Source of the DNA: Halomarina halobia | Lineage (GTDB): Archaea > Halobacteriota > Halobacteria > Halobacteriales > Haloarculaceae | Assembly (NCBI RefSeq): GCF_029338575.1 | Contig: NZ_CP119993.1 | Location: 434,001 to 498,000 of the forward strand | Reading direction: 5' to 3' | DNA length: 64,000 bases | Shown here: positions 42,611-52,255 of the stretch, one piece after another | How the letters are laid out: each line of letters begins with the position of its first letter | Numbering within the stretch: position 1 is the stretch's first letter | Program-made: the position numbers and the translations under genes | Notes under the pieces: model-generated | Databases searched by the model: none | Seen by the model: the letters and a program-made list of their open reading frames with translations, nothing else | What the model was told of the DNA's origin: nothing

Positions 42611-43816
42611 GTGGCCGACGACGACAACGCGATCGCCGGGTTCACGATGCTCGCTCACGGCATGTTCCACACCTACGAGCTGTCGATTCCGATCTTCATC
42701 GTCATCTGGCTCGACGTCTTCGATGTCTCCGCGGCCGTTCTCGGGACCGTCATCGGGCTGGGGTACGGTCTCATCGGCATCGGGGCCGTTCCCAGCGGCA
42801 TCCTCGCGGACCGTTACGGCTCGCGAACACTCATCATCGCCTCCGTCGTCGGTATGAGCGGTGGGTTCTTCCTGTTGAGCCTGGCGCCGAACGTCTACGT
42901 CCTGGCGATCGCCATCATGATCTGGGGGGCGGCGGCGAGCGTCTACCACCCGGCCGGCCTCTCGCTCATCAGCCGGTGTGCGAACGAGCGCGGGACGGTA
43001 TTCGCGTACCACGGCGTCGGCGGGAACGTTGGGACGGCGCTCGGGCCGCTCACCGCGGCGCTCCTGCTGGTGTTTCTCGACTGGCAGTGGGTGGTGCGTC
43101 TCCTCGCGCTTCCGGCCGTACCGGTCGTCCTCTTCGGATCGAGGATCGGCTTCGACGACGCGGTTCAGCCGTCCTCGACCGACGGCGGTCGCGAATCGTT
43201 CGACCTCCAGGGCGTCTTCGCGCAGTCGCGCCTGCTGTTCACGACCGGTTTCACGCTCGCGTTCGTCGTCGTCATGCTGTACGGGACCTACTACCGCGGA
43301 CTGTTGACCTTCCTACCGGACATGATCGCCGGCCTTCCACGGTTCGAACCCGTCTCGGTGTTCGGCCAAACCGCCGACCCCGCGCAGTACATCTACACCG
43401 GGCTGCTAATGGTCGGTATCCTCGGGCAGTATACGGGCGGCCGGATCACCGACCACGTGCGGACGGAGTACGCCCTGCTCGCGTCGCTCGCGGTGCTCGC
43501 CGGCCTGGCGTTCGTGTTCCTGCCCTCGTCGGCCGTCGGCGTCGCGCCGTTCCTGCTCGTCTGCGCCCTGCTCGGGTTCACCCTCTACGCGACGGCACCC
43601 ATCTACCAGGTCGTCATCGCGGAACGGGCCGACGAGAACGTCCACGGCCTCTCTTACGGCTTCACCTACCTGGGGATGTTCGGGTTCGGGGCCGCGGGCG
43701 CGGCGCTCGCCGGAACGCTCCTCACCTATTTCGACGCGCCCGCGCTCCTCGGGGTGCTCGGCGTCATCGCGCTCGTCGCGGCGATCCTCGTCGTGGTGTT
43801 GCTCCGGAGGCCGTGA
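42611..43816 (+). CDS. Major facilitator superfamily transporter
   Basis: 401 residues, GTG start with a good ribosome binding site. Twelve membrane segments in two halves. Loop 2-3 motif GILADRYGSRTLI is the MFS signature A, and GGRITDHVRTEYALL is its counterpart in the second half. Segment 4-5 IWGAAASVYHPAGLSLISRCANERG resembles exporters/importers of the FSR and organic-acid type. Predicted substrate: a compound handled by the enzymes downstream; not decidable from sequence. Opposite the iclR gene across a shared regulatory region, so probably controlled by it. Confidence 0.92.
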   Translation: MADDDNAIAGFTMLAHGMFHTYELSIPIFIVIWLDVFDVSAAVLGTVIGLGYGLIGIGAVPSGILADRYGSRTLIIASVVGMSGGFFLLSLAPNVYVLAIAIMIWGAAASVYHPAGLSLISRCANERGTVFAYHGVGGNVGTALGPLTAALLLVFLDWQWVVRLLALPAVPVVLFGSRIGFDDAVQPSSTDGGRESFDLQGVFAQSRLLFTTGFTLAFVVVMLYGTYYRGLLTFLPDMIAGLPRFEPVSVFGQTADPAQYIYTGLLMVGILGQYTGGRITDHVRTEYALLASLAVLAGLAFVFLPSSAVGVAPFLLVCALLGFTLYATAPIYQVVIAERADENVHGLSYGFTYLGMFGFGAAGAALAGTLLTYFDAPALLGVLGVIALVAAILVVVLLRRP

Positions 43817-43855
43817 CGCAGCCAGCGGCTCCGACGTGCTCGGGCGGACTCGACC

Positions 43856-44794
43856 TCAGGCGACGCGGTTCCTGAGGTCGTCACCGTCCCGGTACCGGAC
43901 GACGTTCTCCTTTACCAGCTCTGCGATGTCGAGGTGGTACCGGTTCGTCGCCGATCCCTTGTGCGGCGTGACGATGACCTCCTCGAAGTCCCACAGCGGC
44001 GACGTCTCGGGAAGGGGTTCGGTCTCGAAGACGTCGACCCCCGCGCCGGCGACGGCCCCCGACTTCAGTGCCGAGACGAGCGCGCTCTCGTCGACGATGG
44101 GGCCGCGGGCGACGTTGATGAGGTAGGCGTCCTCGCGCATCGCGGCGAACTCGTCCTCGGCGAACATCCCGTCGGTCACCGGCGTGTGCGGGAGCGCGAT
44201 GGCGACGAACCGCGCGTCGGCGATGGCGTCGTGCAACTCGTCGGGGGCGAAGAGGTCCGAGACGCCGGGGACGGGATCGTCCGAGCGGCGCACCCCGACG
44301 ACGTCCATGCCGAGCGCGTCGGCCCGCCGGGCGATGCCCTCGCCGATGGTTCCGAGCCCGACGACACAGAGCGTCTCCCCCTCGACGGTGAACGGACGTT
44401 CGTACTCGGGCGTGTACCACTCCCGACGCCCCTGGTGGTCCCGGTAGACGTGGAGGAGTCGCGCGAACGAGAGCATGAACCCGACGGCCACCTCGCCGAC
44501 GGTCGCCCCGTGGATGCCGCTGCTGTTCGTCAGCGGGACGCCGGCGGCCGCGTACGCCTCAGTGTCGAACTCGTCGTACCCGGCGCGAGCGCAGTGGACC
44601 CAGCCCGCGTTCAGGTACTCCGGCCGCGGCACGTAGGAGACCACGCCGTCGGTCTCCTCGTACTCCCGATCGTCTCCGACGAGTTCGACCGGTATCGAGA
44701 GACCGTCGAACGCCTCGACGAAGGCCCATTTGGGAATTACGCTGTCGACCGACTCGTGTACGTACAACTGTTCGAGGGGGGGCCGTTCGGCCAT
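43856..44794 (-). CDS. D-2-hydroxyacid dehydrogenase (NAD-dependent)
   Basis: 312 residues. Rossmann loop VVGLGTIGEGIARRADALGMDV, catalytic Arg in LINVARGPIVDE, Glu in GVDVFETEPLP and His in EVIVTPHKGSA, all present. Family role: reversible oxidation of D-2-hydroxyacids (glycerate, lactate, phosphoglycerate type) to 2-oxoacids. Converges on the MFS gene and is divergent from the TPP enzyme gene, sharing a 160-base promoter region with it. With the FAD-dependent dehydrogenase and the D-malate-type enzyme it makes a third hydroxyacid-oxidising activity within 12 kb. Confidence 0.92.
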   Translation of the reverse strand: MAERPPLEQLYVHESVDSVIPKWAFVEAFDGLSIPVELVGDDREYEETDGVVSYVPRPEYLNAGWVHCARAGYDEFDTEAYAAAGVPLTNSSGIHGATVGEVAVGFMLSFARLLHVYRDHQGRREWYTPEYERPFTVEGETLCVVGLGTIGEGIARRADALGMDVVGVRRSDDPVPGVSDLFAPDELHDAIADARFVAIALPHTPVTDGMFAEDEFAAMREDAYLINVARGPIVDESALVSALKSGAVAGAGVDVFETEPLPETSPLWDFEEVIVTPHKGSATNRYHLDIAELVKENVVRYRDGDDLRNRVA

Positions 44795-44954
44795 GCTCGG
44801 CGGGTGCGGAGTGTACCGTATTGAACCTTTCGAGGCCCCCGACCGTCAGCTCGCTGGCGACGGCGGCTGAAGCGGCAAGAGGTCGGGTAAGTAGAAGAAT
44901 TTATGTATCCCCTGGGGAAGGACTGTAGACGATCACCGGAGCGAAGTGAATCTT

Positions 44955-46565
44955 ATGGATGTCAACACCGCGATCGCGAACGTACTGAAGGAGGAAGGAG
45001 TCGAGTATCTGCTCGGCTTTCCGAGCAATCCCCTGTTCGACACGGGGATCGCAGAGGCGGTCGGAATCCGAACGATCATCACCAGACAGGAGCGGACCGC
45101 CGCCCACATGGCCGACGCCATCGGCCGGCTCACCTCGGGGGAGCAGATCGCCGGGTTCGCCTGCCAGCACGGACCGGGAACCGAGAACTCCATCGGGGGC
45201 ATCGCCCAGGCGTACGGAGAGTCGGCACCGATGGTCGCCATCCCCGCGGGGTACGATCGGGCGAAGACGGACGTCGATCCCAAATTTAACTCGCTACTCA
45301 ATTACCAGCACGTAAGTAAGTCCTGCGAGCAGCTCACCGATCCGGACGCCGTCGGAGAGACGATGCGACGTGCGTTCAGTGCGGCGCGCAACGGCCGCCC
45401 ACGGCCGGCGGTCGTCGAGGTTCCAAAGGACGTGTTCTGGGAGGAGGTCCCCGACGGTCTCGACTACTCGGCGACCTCGTCGAACCGCTCCGGTCCCGAC
45501 CCCGACAGCGTCCGGGAGGTCGCCGAGGTGCTGCTCGAGGCGGATCGCCCGGTCATCTTCGCCGGCCAGGGCGTCCACTACGCCAAGGGGTGGGACGCTC
45601 TCGAGGAGTTGGCCGAATCCCTCGAGGCACCGGTCGCGACCAGCCTCAACGGCAAGAGCGCGTTCCCGGAGACCCACCCGCTCTCGCTCGGCGCAGGGAG
45701 CAAGAGCGAGCCCGGTCAGCTCGCGCACTTCCTGCGCGAGGCGGACGTCATCTTCGGCGTCGGCTGCAGCTTCACCGACACCGCCTACGGCATCACCGTC
45801 CCGGAGGGCAAGACCATCGTCCACTCGACGCTCGACCCGACGGACATCGACAAGGACGTCGAGGCCGCGTACGCCCTCGTCGGCGACGCGAAGCTCACCC
45901 TGGAGGCGCTGGTCGATGCGGTCGACGAGCGCATCGACGGCGACCGCGGCCGCTTCGACGACGTCGCTGCCGAGATCGAGTCGGTCAAGTCGGAGTGGCT
46001 CGCGGAGTGGGACGCGAAGCTCACCTCCGAGGAGACCCCCATCAACCCCTACCGGGTCATCCACGAGCTGACGAACGTCGTCGACGCCGCCGAGACTATC
46101 ATCACGGCCGACGCCGGCAACCCGCGGGACTTCCTCGCGCCGTTCTGGGAGTGTACGGAGCCGCTCTCGTACATCGGGTGGGGGAAGACCACGCAGCTCG
46201 GCTACGGTCTCGGCCTCGCGCTCGGTGCGAAGCTACTCCACCCGGAGAAGCTCTGCATCAACATCATGGGTGACGGTGCCATCGGCATGACCGGCCTCGA
46301 CTTCGAGACGGCCGTCAGGGAGGATCTCCCGATCCTGACTATCCATCTGAACAACTACGAGATGGCGTCCTACGACACGCCGTTCAGCGGTGACTTCGGC
46401 GACGTCGGCGAGGCGCTCGGCGGCTACGGCGAACGGGTCGAGGACCCCGAGGAGGTCGCCCCGGCCATCGAACGTGCGATCCGGAAGACCGAGGAGGGAA
46501 CGCCGGTACTCCTCGAGTTCGTCACGGCCAAGGAGACGGAACTGTCGCGACCCGACCTCGAGTAG
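44955..46565 (+). CDS. Thiamine pyrophosphate-dependent enzyme (acetolactate synthase-like)
   Basis: 536 residues from ATG 44955; a GTG nine bases earlier is in frame. Three-domain layout of the ALS/benzoylformate decarboxylase group: N-terminal Pyr domain with the cofactor-activating glutamate in IITRQERTAAHMADAIGR and the loop FACQHGPGTENSIGG, a middle domain (VIFAGQGVHYAKGWDAL), and the C-terminal PP domain with GDGAIGMTGLDFETA followed about 20 residues later by LNNYEMASYD. Complete and probably active. Carboligase or 2-oxoacid decarboxylase; the substrate is not decidable. Followed by a CoA-transferase gene on the same strand. TATA element TTTATGTAT at about 44897-44905. Confidence 0.9.
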   Translation: MDVNTAIANVLKEEGVEYLLGFPSNPLFDTGIAEAVGIRTIITRQERTAAHMADAIGRLTSGEQIAGFACQHGPGTENSIGGIAQAYGESAPMVAIPAGYDRAKTDVDPKFNSLLNYQHVSKSCEQLTDPDAVGETMRRAFSAARNGRPRPAVVEVPKDVFWEEVPDGLDYSATSSNRSGPDPDSVREVAEVLLEADRPVIFAGQGVHYAKGWDALEELAESLEAPVATSLNGKSAFPETHPLSLGAGSKSEPGQLAHFLREADVIFGVGCSFTDTAYGITVPEGKTIVHSTLDPTDIDKDVEAAYALVGDAKLTLEALVDAVDERIDGDRGRFDDVAAEIESVKSEWLAEWDAKLTSEETPINPYRVIHELTNVVDAAETIITADAGNPRDFLAPFWECTEPLSYIGWGKTTQLGYGLGLALGAKLLHPEKLCINIMGDGAIGMTGLDFETAVREDLPILTIHLNNYEMASYDTPFSGDFGDVGEALGGYGERVEDPEEVAPAIERAIRKTEEGTPVLLEFVTAKETELSRPDLE

Positions 46566-46724
46566 AACCGTCTCACCTGACCGCTCCGGCTCGATTATCG
46601 CGCCGTCTACCGCACGGAGCGGTGCGCCGACGGGGCGCAGTGCGCCGGTTCCTGTTCGGGGGCGCGCGTCGGCACATCGTCGCCGACGGGAACGTTTAAG
46701 CACGGAACACGGCATTGTCGTCCC

Positions 46725-47987
46725 ATGGGTACCGAGAACGCGTCTCGAGATAGCATACTGGACGGCATCACCGTCATCGACCTCACGACGTTCGTGACGG
46801 GAGGGTTCGCCACGCTGATGCTCGCCAACCAGGGGGCGGAGGTGATCAAGATCGAGCGCCCCGGAGCGGGCGACGACAGCCGTCACTCCGGGCCGCCGTT
46901 CGTCTCGACGGACGGGTACGACGGCCCGGGACGGTCGGCGTCCGAACACGGGGAGTCGCCGTACTTCTGGACGGTCAACTACGACAAGCGGAGCGTCGAG
47001 TTGAACCTCAAGTCCGAGTCCGGACTGGCCGCGCTGTACGACCTCATCGAGGGGGCCGACGTGGTCGTCGAGAACTTCCGCCCCGGCACCGCCGAGCGCC
47101 TCGGCGTCGGATACGACGACGTCCGCGACGTCAACGAGGACGTCGTCTACTGCTCGATATCGGCGTTCGGCGACTCCGGGCCGTGGCGCGAGCGTCCGGG
47201 ATACGACCTGCTCATCCAGGGGATGAGCGGCATCATGAGCGTGACCGGCCCGGAGGACGGCGACCCCGCGAAGGTCGGCCTCCCCCAGACGGACCTCATC
47301 ACGGCCATGTGGGCGGCGTTCGGTATCCTCGGCGCGCTGTTCCGTCGCGAGCGGACGGGCGAGGGAGAGCGGGTCGAACTCGGGATGCTGGACGCGGCGC
47401 TCCCGTGGCTGACCAAGCAGGCGGCCAAGGCGTTCGTCGGCGAGTCCCCCGGCCGCATGGGGACGAAAGACCCGGTCCTGGCCCCCTACCAGAGCTATCC
47501 CACGGCCGACGGCTACCTGAACGTCGCCTGTGGTAACCAGAAACTCTGGGTCGAGTTCTGCGAGGGCATCGGCCGACCCGACCTCGTCGAGGACGAGCGG
47601 TTCGTCACGAACCCCGACCGGGTCGAGCACATGGCCGAACTCGAGGCCGAACTCTCCGCGACGCTCCGCGAGCGGACGACCGACGAGTGGGTGGACCGAC
47701 TCGCCGACGAGCGGGGCCTCCCCGTCGGCCCCGTCTTCGAGGTGGGGGAGGCGCTCGACAACGAGCAAGTCGACGCTCGCGGCGTCGTCCGGACGCTCGA
47801 TCACCCCGCCGCCGGCGAGATGCCGGTCATCGAACACCCGCTGAACTTCGACAGCGCGGCTAGCGGCTTCGACGAGGCGCCGCCGCTCCTGGGAGAGGAC
47901 ACCGAGTCGGTGCTCCGCGCCGCCGGCTACGACGACGACGCCATCGCGTCGCTCCGCGAGGCAGGGGCGATCCCCGACCGCGACTGA
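46725..47987 (+). CDS. Family III CoA-transferase (CaiB/BaiF)
   Basis: 420 residues. Marks: GITVIDLTTFVTGGFATLMLANQGAEVIKIERPG at the N terminus, DLKSESG-type LNLKSESGLAAL, VVVENFRPGTAERLGVGYDDV, and the catalytic aspartate region SGPWRERPGYDLLIQGMSG. Transfers CoA between carboxylic acids through an aspartyl-CoA thioester. A TATA-like CGTTTAAG about 28 bases upstream predicts a leaderless message separate from the TPP gene. Together with the TPP enzyme this recalls oxalate catabolism (formyl-CoA transferase plus oxalyl-CoA decarboxylase), but the TPP protein is closer to acetolactate synthase by eye. Confidence 0.92.
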   Translation: MGTENASRDSILDGITVIDLTTFVTGGFATLMLANQGAEVIKIERPGAGDDSRHSGPPFVSTDGYDGPGRSASEHGESPYFWTVNYDKRSVELNLKSESGLAALYDLIEGADVVVENFRPGTAERLGVGYDDVRDVNEDVVYCSISAFGDSGPWRERPGYDLLIQGMSGIMSVTGPEDGDPAKVGLPQTDLITAMWAAFGILGALFRRERTGEGERVELGMLDAALPWLTKQAAKAFVGESPGRMGTKDPVLAPYQSYPTADGYLNVACGNQKLWVEFCEGIGRPDLVEDERFVTNPDRVEHMAELEAELSATLRERTTDEWVDRLADERGLPVGPVFEVGEALDNEQVDARGVVRTLDHPAAGEMPVIEHPLNFDSAASGFDEAPPLLGEDTESVLRAAGYDDDAIASLREAGAIPDRD

Positions 47988-48198
47988 CGACCCACCGGCG
48001 ATGGCGCAACAGTTATGTGCGGAGAATGGGTGGTTGTATCACACGCGGTGCCCGTATCGGTCGCTCGGTCGCCGTCACCCGCGCCGCTTCGACCGCACTG
48101 GTCGGACCGGCGGTCGGTCCCGACAACCGGCGGGTGACCGACGTACGACCACCGGTTCGACGGGTGTGACGACGCTGCAACACTACAGTCGAGGATAA

Positions 48199-51168
48199 AT
48201 GGGAACACGCAAGCAGACAGCGGACGGCGATCCGGCGACCGACAGCCGGGCAAAGTACGACTACCGAAACGGACCGACCGACCGACCGGCTCTCGTCGCG
48301 GATCTCGAGACCCGTGTCTCGGGGGACGTCCGCTTCGACGAGTACTCGAAGCAGTTGTACGCGACCGACGCGAGCGCGTACGAGGTGACTCCCATCGGCG
48401 TCGTCTACCCGACGTCGACCGCTGACGTCGCGGCGGTGATGACCTACTGCGCCGAGCGCGAGATCCCCGTCCTCCCGCGCGGAGGCGGTACGAGTCTGGC
48501 GGGGCAGGCGGTCAACGAGGCGGTCGTACTCGACTTCACCCGCTACATGGATCGGCTGGTCGACGTCGACCCGGACGCGCGGCTGGCGCGGGCCCAGTCG
48601 GGCATCACCCTCGGGGAACTCGATCGAACGCTCGCGCCCCACGGACTGAAGTTCGCGCCGGACCCGTCGACCGCCGACCGGAGCGCGCTCGGTGGCGCCA
48701 TCGGCAACAACACGACCGGGGCGCACTCGCTGCTGTACGGAAAGACCGACGCGTACGTCGAGGAGATCGAGGCGGTCCTCGCCGACGGGAGCGTCGTCAC
48801 CGTCGGCGAGACGCCCCTCGACGACCTCCGGGAGCGCGCCGACCCCGACGGCGACCTCGAAGCGCGCATCTACCACGAGGTCGTGCGCATCATCGACGAG
48901 GAGGCCGACGCCGTCGACGAGCGCTACCCGAGCCTGAAGCGCAACGTCTCGGGGTACAACCTCGACGTGCTGATCGACGAGGCACGCGAGGGAGCGGTGA
49001 ACCTCGCGCGCCTGCTGGTCGGCAGCGAGGGAACCCTCGCCATCGTCACCGAGGCGACCGTCTCGCTCGAGACGGTTCCGGAGACGAAGGCGCTCGGATT
49101 GCTCACCTACCACAGCCTCCTCGACGCGATGGACGACGTCGACGCCATCCTCGAACACGATCCCGCCGCGGTCGAGGTGCTCGACGGCGTCCTGGTCGAA
49201 CTCGCCCGGGGGCTGGAGGACTTCAAGGACGTCATCGGCATCCTCCCCGACGAGACGGACACGTTCCTGCTGGTCGAGTTCTACGCCGACAGCGACGCCG
49301 AGCGCCGCGAGAGCGTCGAAGCGCTGCTCGAAGACCGGGTCGGCGAACTGGCGTTCGACGGGCTCGAGGCGTACGATCCCGACGAGCAGGAGTCGTTCTG
49401 GAAGATGCGCAAGGCGTCGACGCCAATCCTGCTCTCGCGGACCGGCGACGAGAAGCACATCGCCTTCATCGAGGACGTCGCTATCCCGCCGGAGCACCTC
49501 TCCGAGTACACGGCGGACTTCCTGCAGATATTCGAGGATCACGACACGTTCGGCAGTTTCTACGCCCACGCCGGACCGGGCTGTATGCACGTCCGTCCCC
49601 TCGTGAACACGAAGACCGCCGAGGGCGTCGAGACGATGGTATCCATCTCCGACGCGGCGACCGACCTCGCGGTGAAGTACGGCGGATCGGTCTCCGGCGA
49701 GCACGGCGACGGCCGCGCGCGCACCCAGTGGAACCGAAAGCTGTACGGCGATCACCTCTGGAACGTCTTTCGTGGCCTGAAGACGGCGTTCGACCCCGAC
49801 TGGCTGCTCAACCCCGGCTCGGTCTGCGGCGACTTCGACATGAGCGAGAACCTCCGGTTCGGCCCGGAGTACGAGTTCGACGCCGGCTTCGAGCCGACGC
49901 TCTCCTGGGAGAACGACAACGGCTTCCAGGGGATGGTCGAGCTCTGTCACGGCTGCGGCGGCTGTCGCACCAGTCAGGAGGGCACCGGCGGCGTGATGTG
50001 TCCGACGTACCGCGCCTCGCGCGAGGAGATCACCTCGACGCGCGGGCGGGCGAACATGCTCCGGCAGGCGATGAGCGGCGACCTTCCCGACGAGGAACAC
50101 CTCGACGTCGAGTTCATGCGAGAGGTGCTCGACCTCTGCGTCGGCTGTAAGGGCTGTGCGAGGGACTGCCCGAGCGAGGTGGACATGGCGAAGATGAAGG
50201 TCGAAGTAGAGAACGAGTACCAGCGGCGAAACGGCGTCAGCCTCCGCACCAAGGTCTTCGCCAACATCGACCGCCTCTCCGCGCTCGGCAGCGCCTTCGC
50301 CCCCGTCTCGAACTGGGCCGGGAAACTCCCCGGATCGCGACTCTTCATCGAGAAGACGCTCGGCATCGCCCGTGAACGCTCGCTTCCGGAGTTCCACCGC
50401 GAGACGTTCGAGGACTGGTTCGAGGCCCGCGGAGGGTCACGGATCTCTCCGGAGGCGGCCGACCGGTCCGTCCTGCTCTTTCCGGACACGTACACCAACC
50501 ACAACAGTCCAGGGGCGGGGAAGGCGGCCGTCCGCGTGCTGGAAGCCGCCAACGTCCACGTCCGGATCCCGGACGGGGTGACCGGCAGCGGCCGCCCCGC
50601 GCACTCGAAGGGGCTGGTCGGGAAGGCCCGCGAGCAGGCTCGCCGGAACGTCGACGCCCTCGCGCCGATGGTCCGCGGCGGCTGGGAGGTCGTGGTCGTC
50701 GAACCCTCCGACGCCGTCATGTTCCAGTCTGACTACCTCGACCTGCTCTCCGGCGCCGCCGTCGAGAGCGTCGCGGCCCACGCTTACGGCGTCATGGAGT
50801 ACGTCGACGCCCACCGCCTGGACGAGGCGATGGCCTTCGACGCGCCCGCCGAGCACCTGACCTACCACGGCCACTGCCACCAGAAGGCGACGAAGAAGGA
50901 CCACCACGCGGTGGGCGTGCTCCGCCGGGCGGGCTACGAGGTCGATCCCCTCGACTCCACCTGCTGTGGCATGGCCGGTACGTTCGGCTACGAGGCCGAA
51001 CACTACTCGATGAGCCAGGCGATCGGGAACGTGCTGTTCCAGCAGATCGAGGCGAGCGACGCCGACGGCGTCACCGCGCCCGGGGCGTCCTGTCGGACCC
51101 AGATCGGCGACCACGAGGGCGAGAAGCCGCCACACCCCGTCGAGAAACTCGCCGCTGCGCTGGCCTAG
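48199..51168 (+). CDS. Fused FAD-dependent/Fe-S D-lactate-type dehydrogenase
   Basis: 989 residues. N-terminal half is a GlcD/VAO-type FAD oxidase: PIGVVYPTSTADVAAVMTYC, LPRGGGTSLAGQAVNEAVVLDFTRYMDRL and SALGGAIGNNTTGAHSLLYGKT, then YNLDVLIDEAREGAVNLARLLVGSEGTL and GSVSGEHGDGRAR. The middle has two cysteine sets (CHGCGGC...CPTYR; CVGCKGCARDCPSEVDM) for [4Fe-4S] clusters. The C-terminal CCG region has an intact second motif (STCCGMAG), but the first reads TGSGRPAHSKG with both cysteines gone. Oxidises D-lactate or another 2-hydroxyacid and passes electrons to the respiratory chain at the membrane. Start at ATG 48199, after AGTCGAGGATAA. Confidence 0.92.
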   Translation: MGTRKQTADGDPATDSRAKYDYRNGPTDRPALVADLETRVSGDVRFDEYSKQLYATDASAYEVTPIGVVYPTSTADVAAVMTYCAEREIPVLPRGGGTSLAGQAVNEAVVLDFTRYMDRLVDVDPDARLARAQSGITLGELDRTLAPHGLKFAPDPSTADRSALGGAIGNNTTGAHSLLYGKTDAYVEEIEAVLADGSVVTVGETPLDDLRERADPDGDLEARIYHEVVRIIDEEADAVDERYPSLKRNVSGYNLDVLIDEAREGAVNLARLLVGSEGTLAIVTEATVSLETVPETKALGLLTYHSLLDAMDDVDAILEHDPAAVEVLDGVLVELARGLEDFKDVIGILPDETDTFLLVEFYADSDAERRESVEALLEDRVGELAFDGLEAYDPDEQESFWKMRKASTPILLSRTGDEKHIAFIEDVAIPPEHLSEYTADFLQIFEDHDTFGSFYAHAGPGCMHVRPLVNTKTAEGVETMVSISDAATDLAVKYGGSVSGEHGDGRARTQWNRKLYGDHLWNVFRGLKTAFDPDWLLNPGSVCGDFDMSENLRFGPEYEFDAGFEPTLSWENDNGFQGMVELCHGCGGCRTSQEGTGGVMCPTYRASREEITSTRGRANMLRQAMSGDLPDEEHLDVEFMREVLDLCVGCKGCARDCPSEVDMAKMKVEVENEYQRRNGVSLRTKVFANIDRLSALGSAFAPVSNWAGKLPGSRLFIEKTLGIARERSLPEFHRETFEDWFEARGGSRISPEAADRSVLLFPDTYTNHNSPGAGKAAVRVLEAANVHVRIPDGVTGSGRPAHSKGLVGKAREQARRNVDALAPMVRGGWEVVVVEPSDAVMFQSDYLDLLSGAAVESVAAHAYGVMEYVDAHRLDEAMAFDAPAEHLTYHGHCHQKATKKDHHAVGVLRRAGYEVDPLDSTCCGMAGTFGYEAEHYSMSQAIGNVLFQQIEASDADGVTAPGASCRTQIGDHEGEKPPHPVEKLAAALA

Positions 51169-52187
51169 AGCCCCAGTATCGCCTTCGGGTTCTCGTAGAC
51201 GACGTTCCTGACGTCGTCCGGATCGACGCCCAGTCGGAGGAGGTCGAGCGTCATCCGTCGCATCGTCAGTGCCGCGTCGTCGGCGTACAGTCCGGCGAGC
51301 AGGTCGGAGTCGACGACGACGCGCTCGGAACCGTACTCGTCGATGACCGCGGCGACGTCCTCCGGACCGACGGCCTCCGTCTTGCGGACCAGCGAGAAGC
51401 TCAGATGACACCCGGTCTCTCCGAGGACGTACTCGGCGATGTCGGGGTGACCGTGGTCGACGACGACCCGGTCGTGTGCGAGACCGACCTCGTCGGCGAC
51501 GGCCACGTCCATCTCCACCGCGTCCCGCTTGGCGGTGGCGAGATCGAACCCCGGGGCGGGGTCGGCGTCCGGGGCGCCCCCGTAGTCGAACTTGTGGTCG
51601 AACGTCCGCCCGAACTGCGCGGGGACCGACCCCGGCCCCTCGCGGTTCCCCGGCGTGTGGAGGATGACGGGCAGGCCGTGCTCGTCCGCGAGGCGCATCT
51701 GCTCGCCCAGCACGCGACGCTGGTCGTCGACCGGCCAGGCGGCGACCGACTGCACCGGATCGATGCCGGTCTCGCCGATGGCGACGACCTCCTCCAGTTC
51801 GCAGTACTCGGGGAGGACGTCGAGCAACTCGTCGGCCCCCTCGATCCGCGCGCCGAAGTGGATGCCCGTCGCGAGGTGGACGTCGAAGAAGTGGTTGCGG
51901 GAGATCTCCCCCGCCCGGTGCAGCGCCTCGTCCCAGAGGAACCGCCAGTCGTCCGTGTGGATCGGTCGGTAGGGGACCTGGAAGTACGACGCGGCGATCA
52001 TGACGACCGCCCGGGCGCCGCTCGCGTCCATCTTCTCGTGGTGCTCCCAGCTCAACGTCCCGGTGTGCTGATGGATGTCGATCCAGGGGATGTCCTTCGC
52101 CTCGGGCGGGTAGGGTCGCTCGTACTCGGCCGCCTCGTCGCTGATGGCGGCCGTCGGCCGCTTGGTCGGGTAGTCACCGTCTCCCAT
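51165..52187 (-). CDS. TatD-like TIM-barrel metal-dependent hydrolase
   Basis: 340 residues from MGDGDYP; the frame further upstream is Arg-rich and unlike protein. Metal ligands: WIDIHQHTGTL (HxH-type), the glutamate in VVAIGETGIDPVQS, ILHTPGNREG, VVVDHGHPDIAEYVL and the late aspartate RVVVDSDLLAGL. This set matches TatD/amidohydrolase-superfamily barrels. The substrate (DNA end, lactone, amide) cannot be told. The stop overlaps the end of the FAD/Fe-S gene by four bases (convergent). It is downstream of the crotonase and CoA-transferase genes on the same strand, so possibly one transcript. Confidence 0.85.
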   Translation of the reverse strand: MGDGDYPTKRPTAAISDEAAEYERPYPPEAKDIPWIDIHQHTGTLSWEHHEKMDASGARAVVMIAASYFQVPYRPIHTDDWRFLWDEALHRAGEISRNHFFDVHLATGIHFGARIEGADELLDVLPEYCELEEVVAIGETGIDPVQSVAAWPVDDQRRVLGEQMRLADEHGLPVILHTPGNREGPGSVPAQFGRTFDHKFDYGGAPDADPAPGFDLATAKRDAVEMDVAVADEVGLAHDRVVVDHGHPDIAEYVLGETGCHLSFSLVRKTEAVGPEDVAAVIDEYGSERVVVDSDLLAGLYADDAALTMRRMTLDLLRLGVDPDDVRNVVYENPKAILGL

Positions 52188-52255
52188 GCGACCGTCGAGA
52201 CGGCGACGGGAGTAATAACCGTTGGCGCGGCCGGCGGTCGCCCCGGTGGGGCCGG

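Noticed and set aside
46725..47987. Oxalate catabolism (formyl-CoA transferase with the TPP gene upstream)
   Set aside because: The TPP protein has an acetolactate synthase-like middle domain and no recognisable oxalyl-CoA decarboxylase features; kept only as an alternative.
48013..50397. A 794-codon open frame antisense to the FAD/Fe-S dehydrogenase
   Set aside because: No family motifs and non-protein-like composition; explained as a codon-bias shadow.
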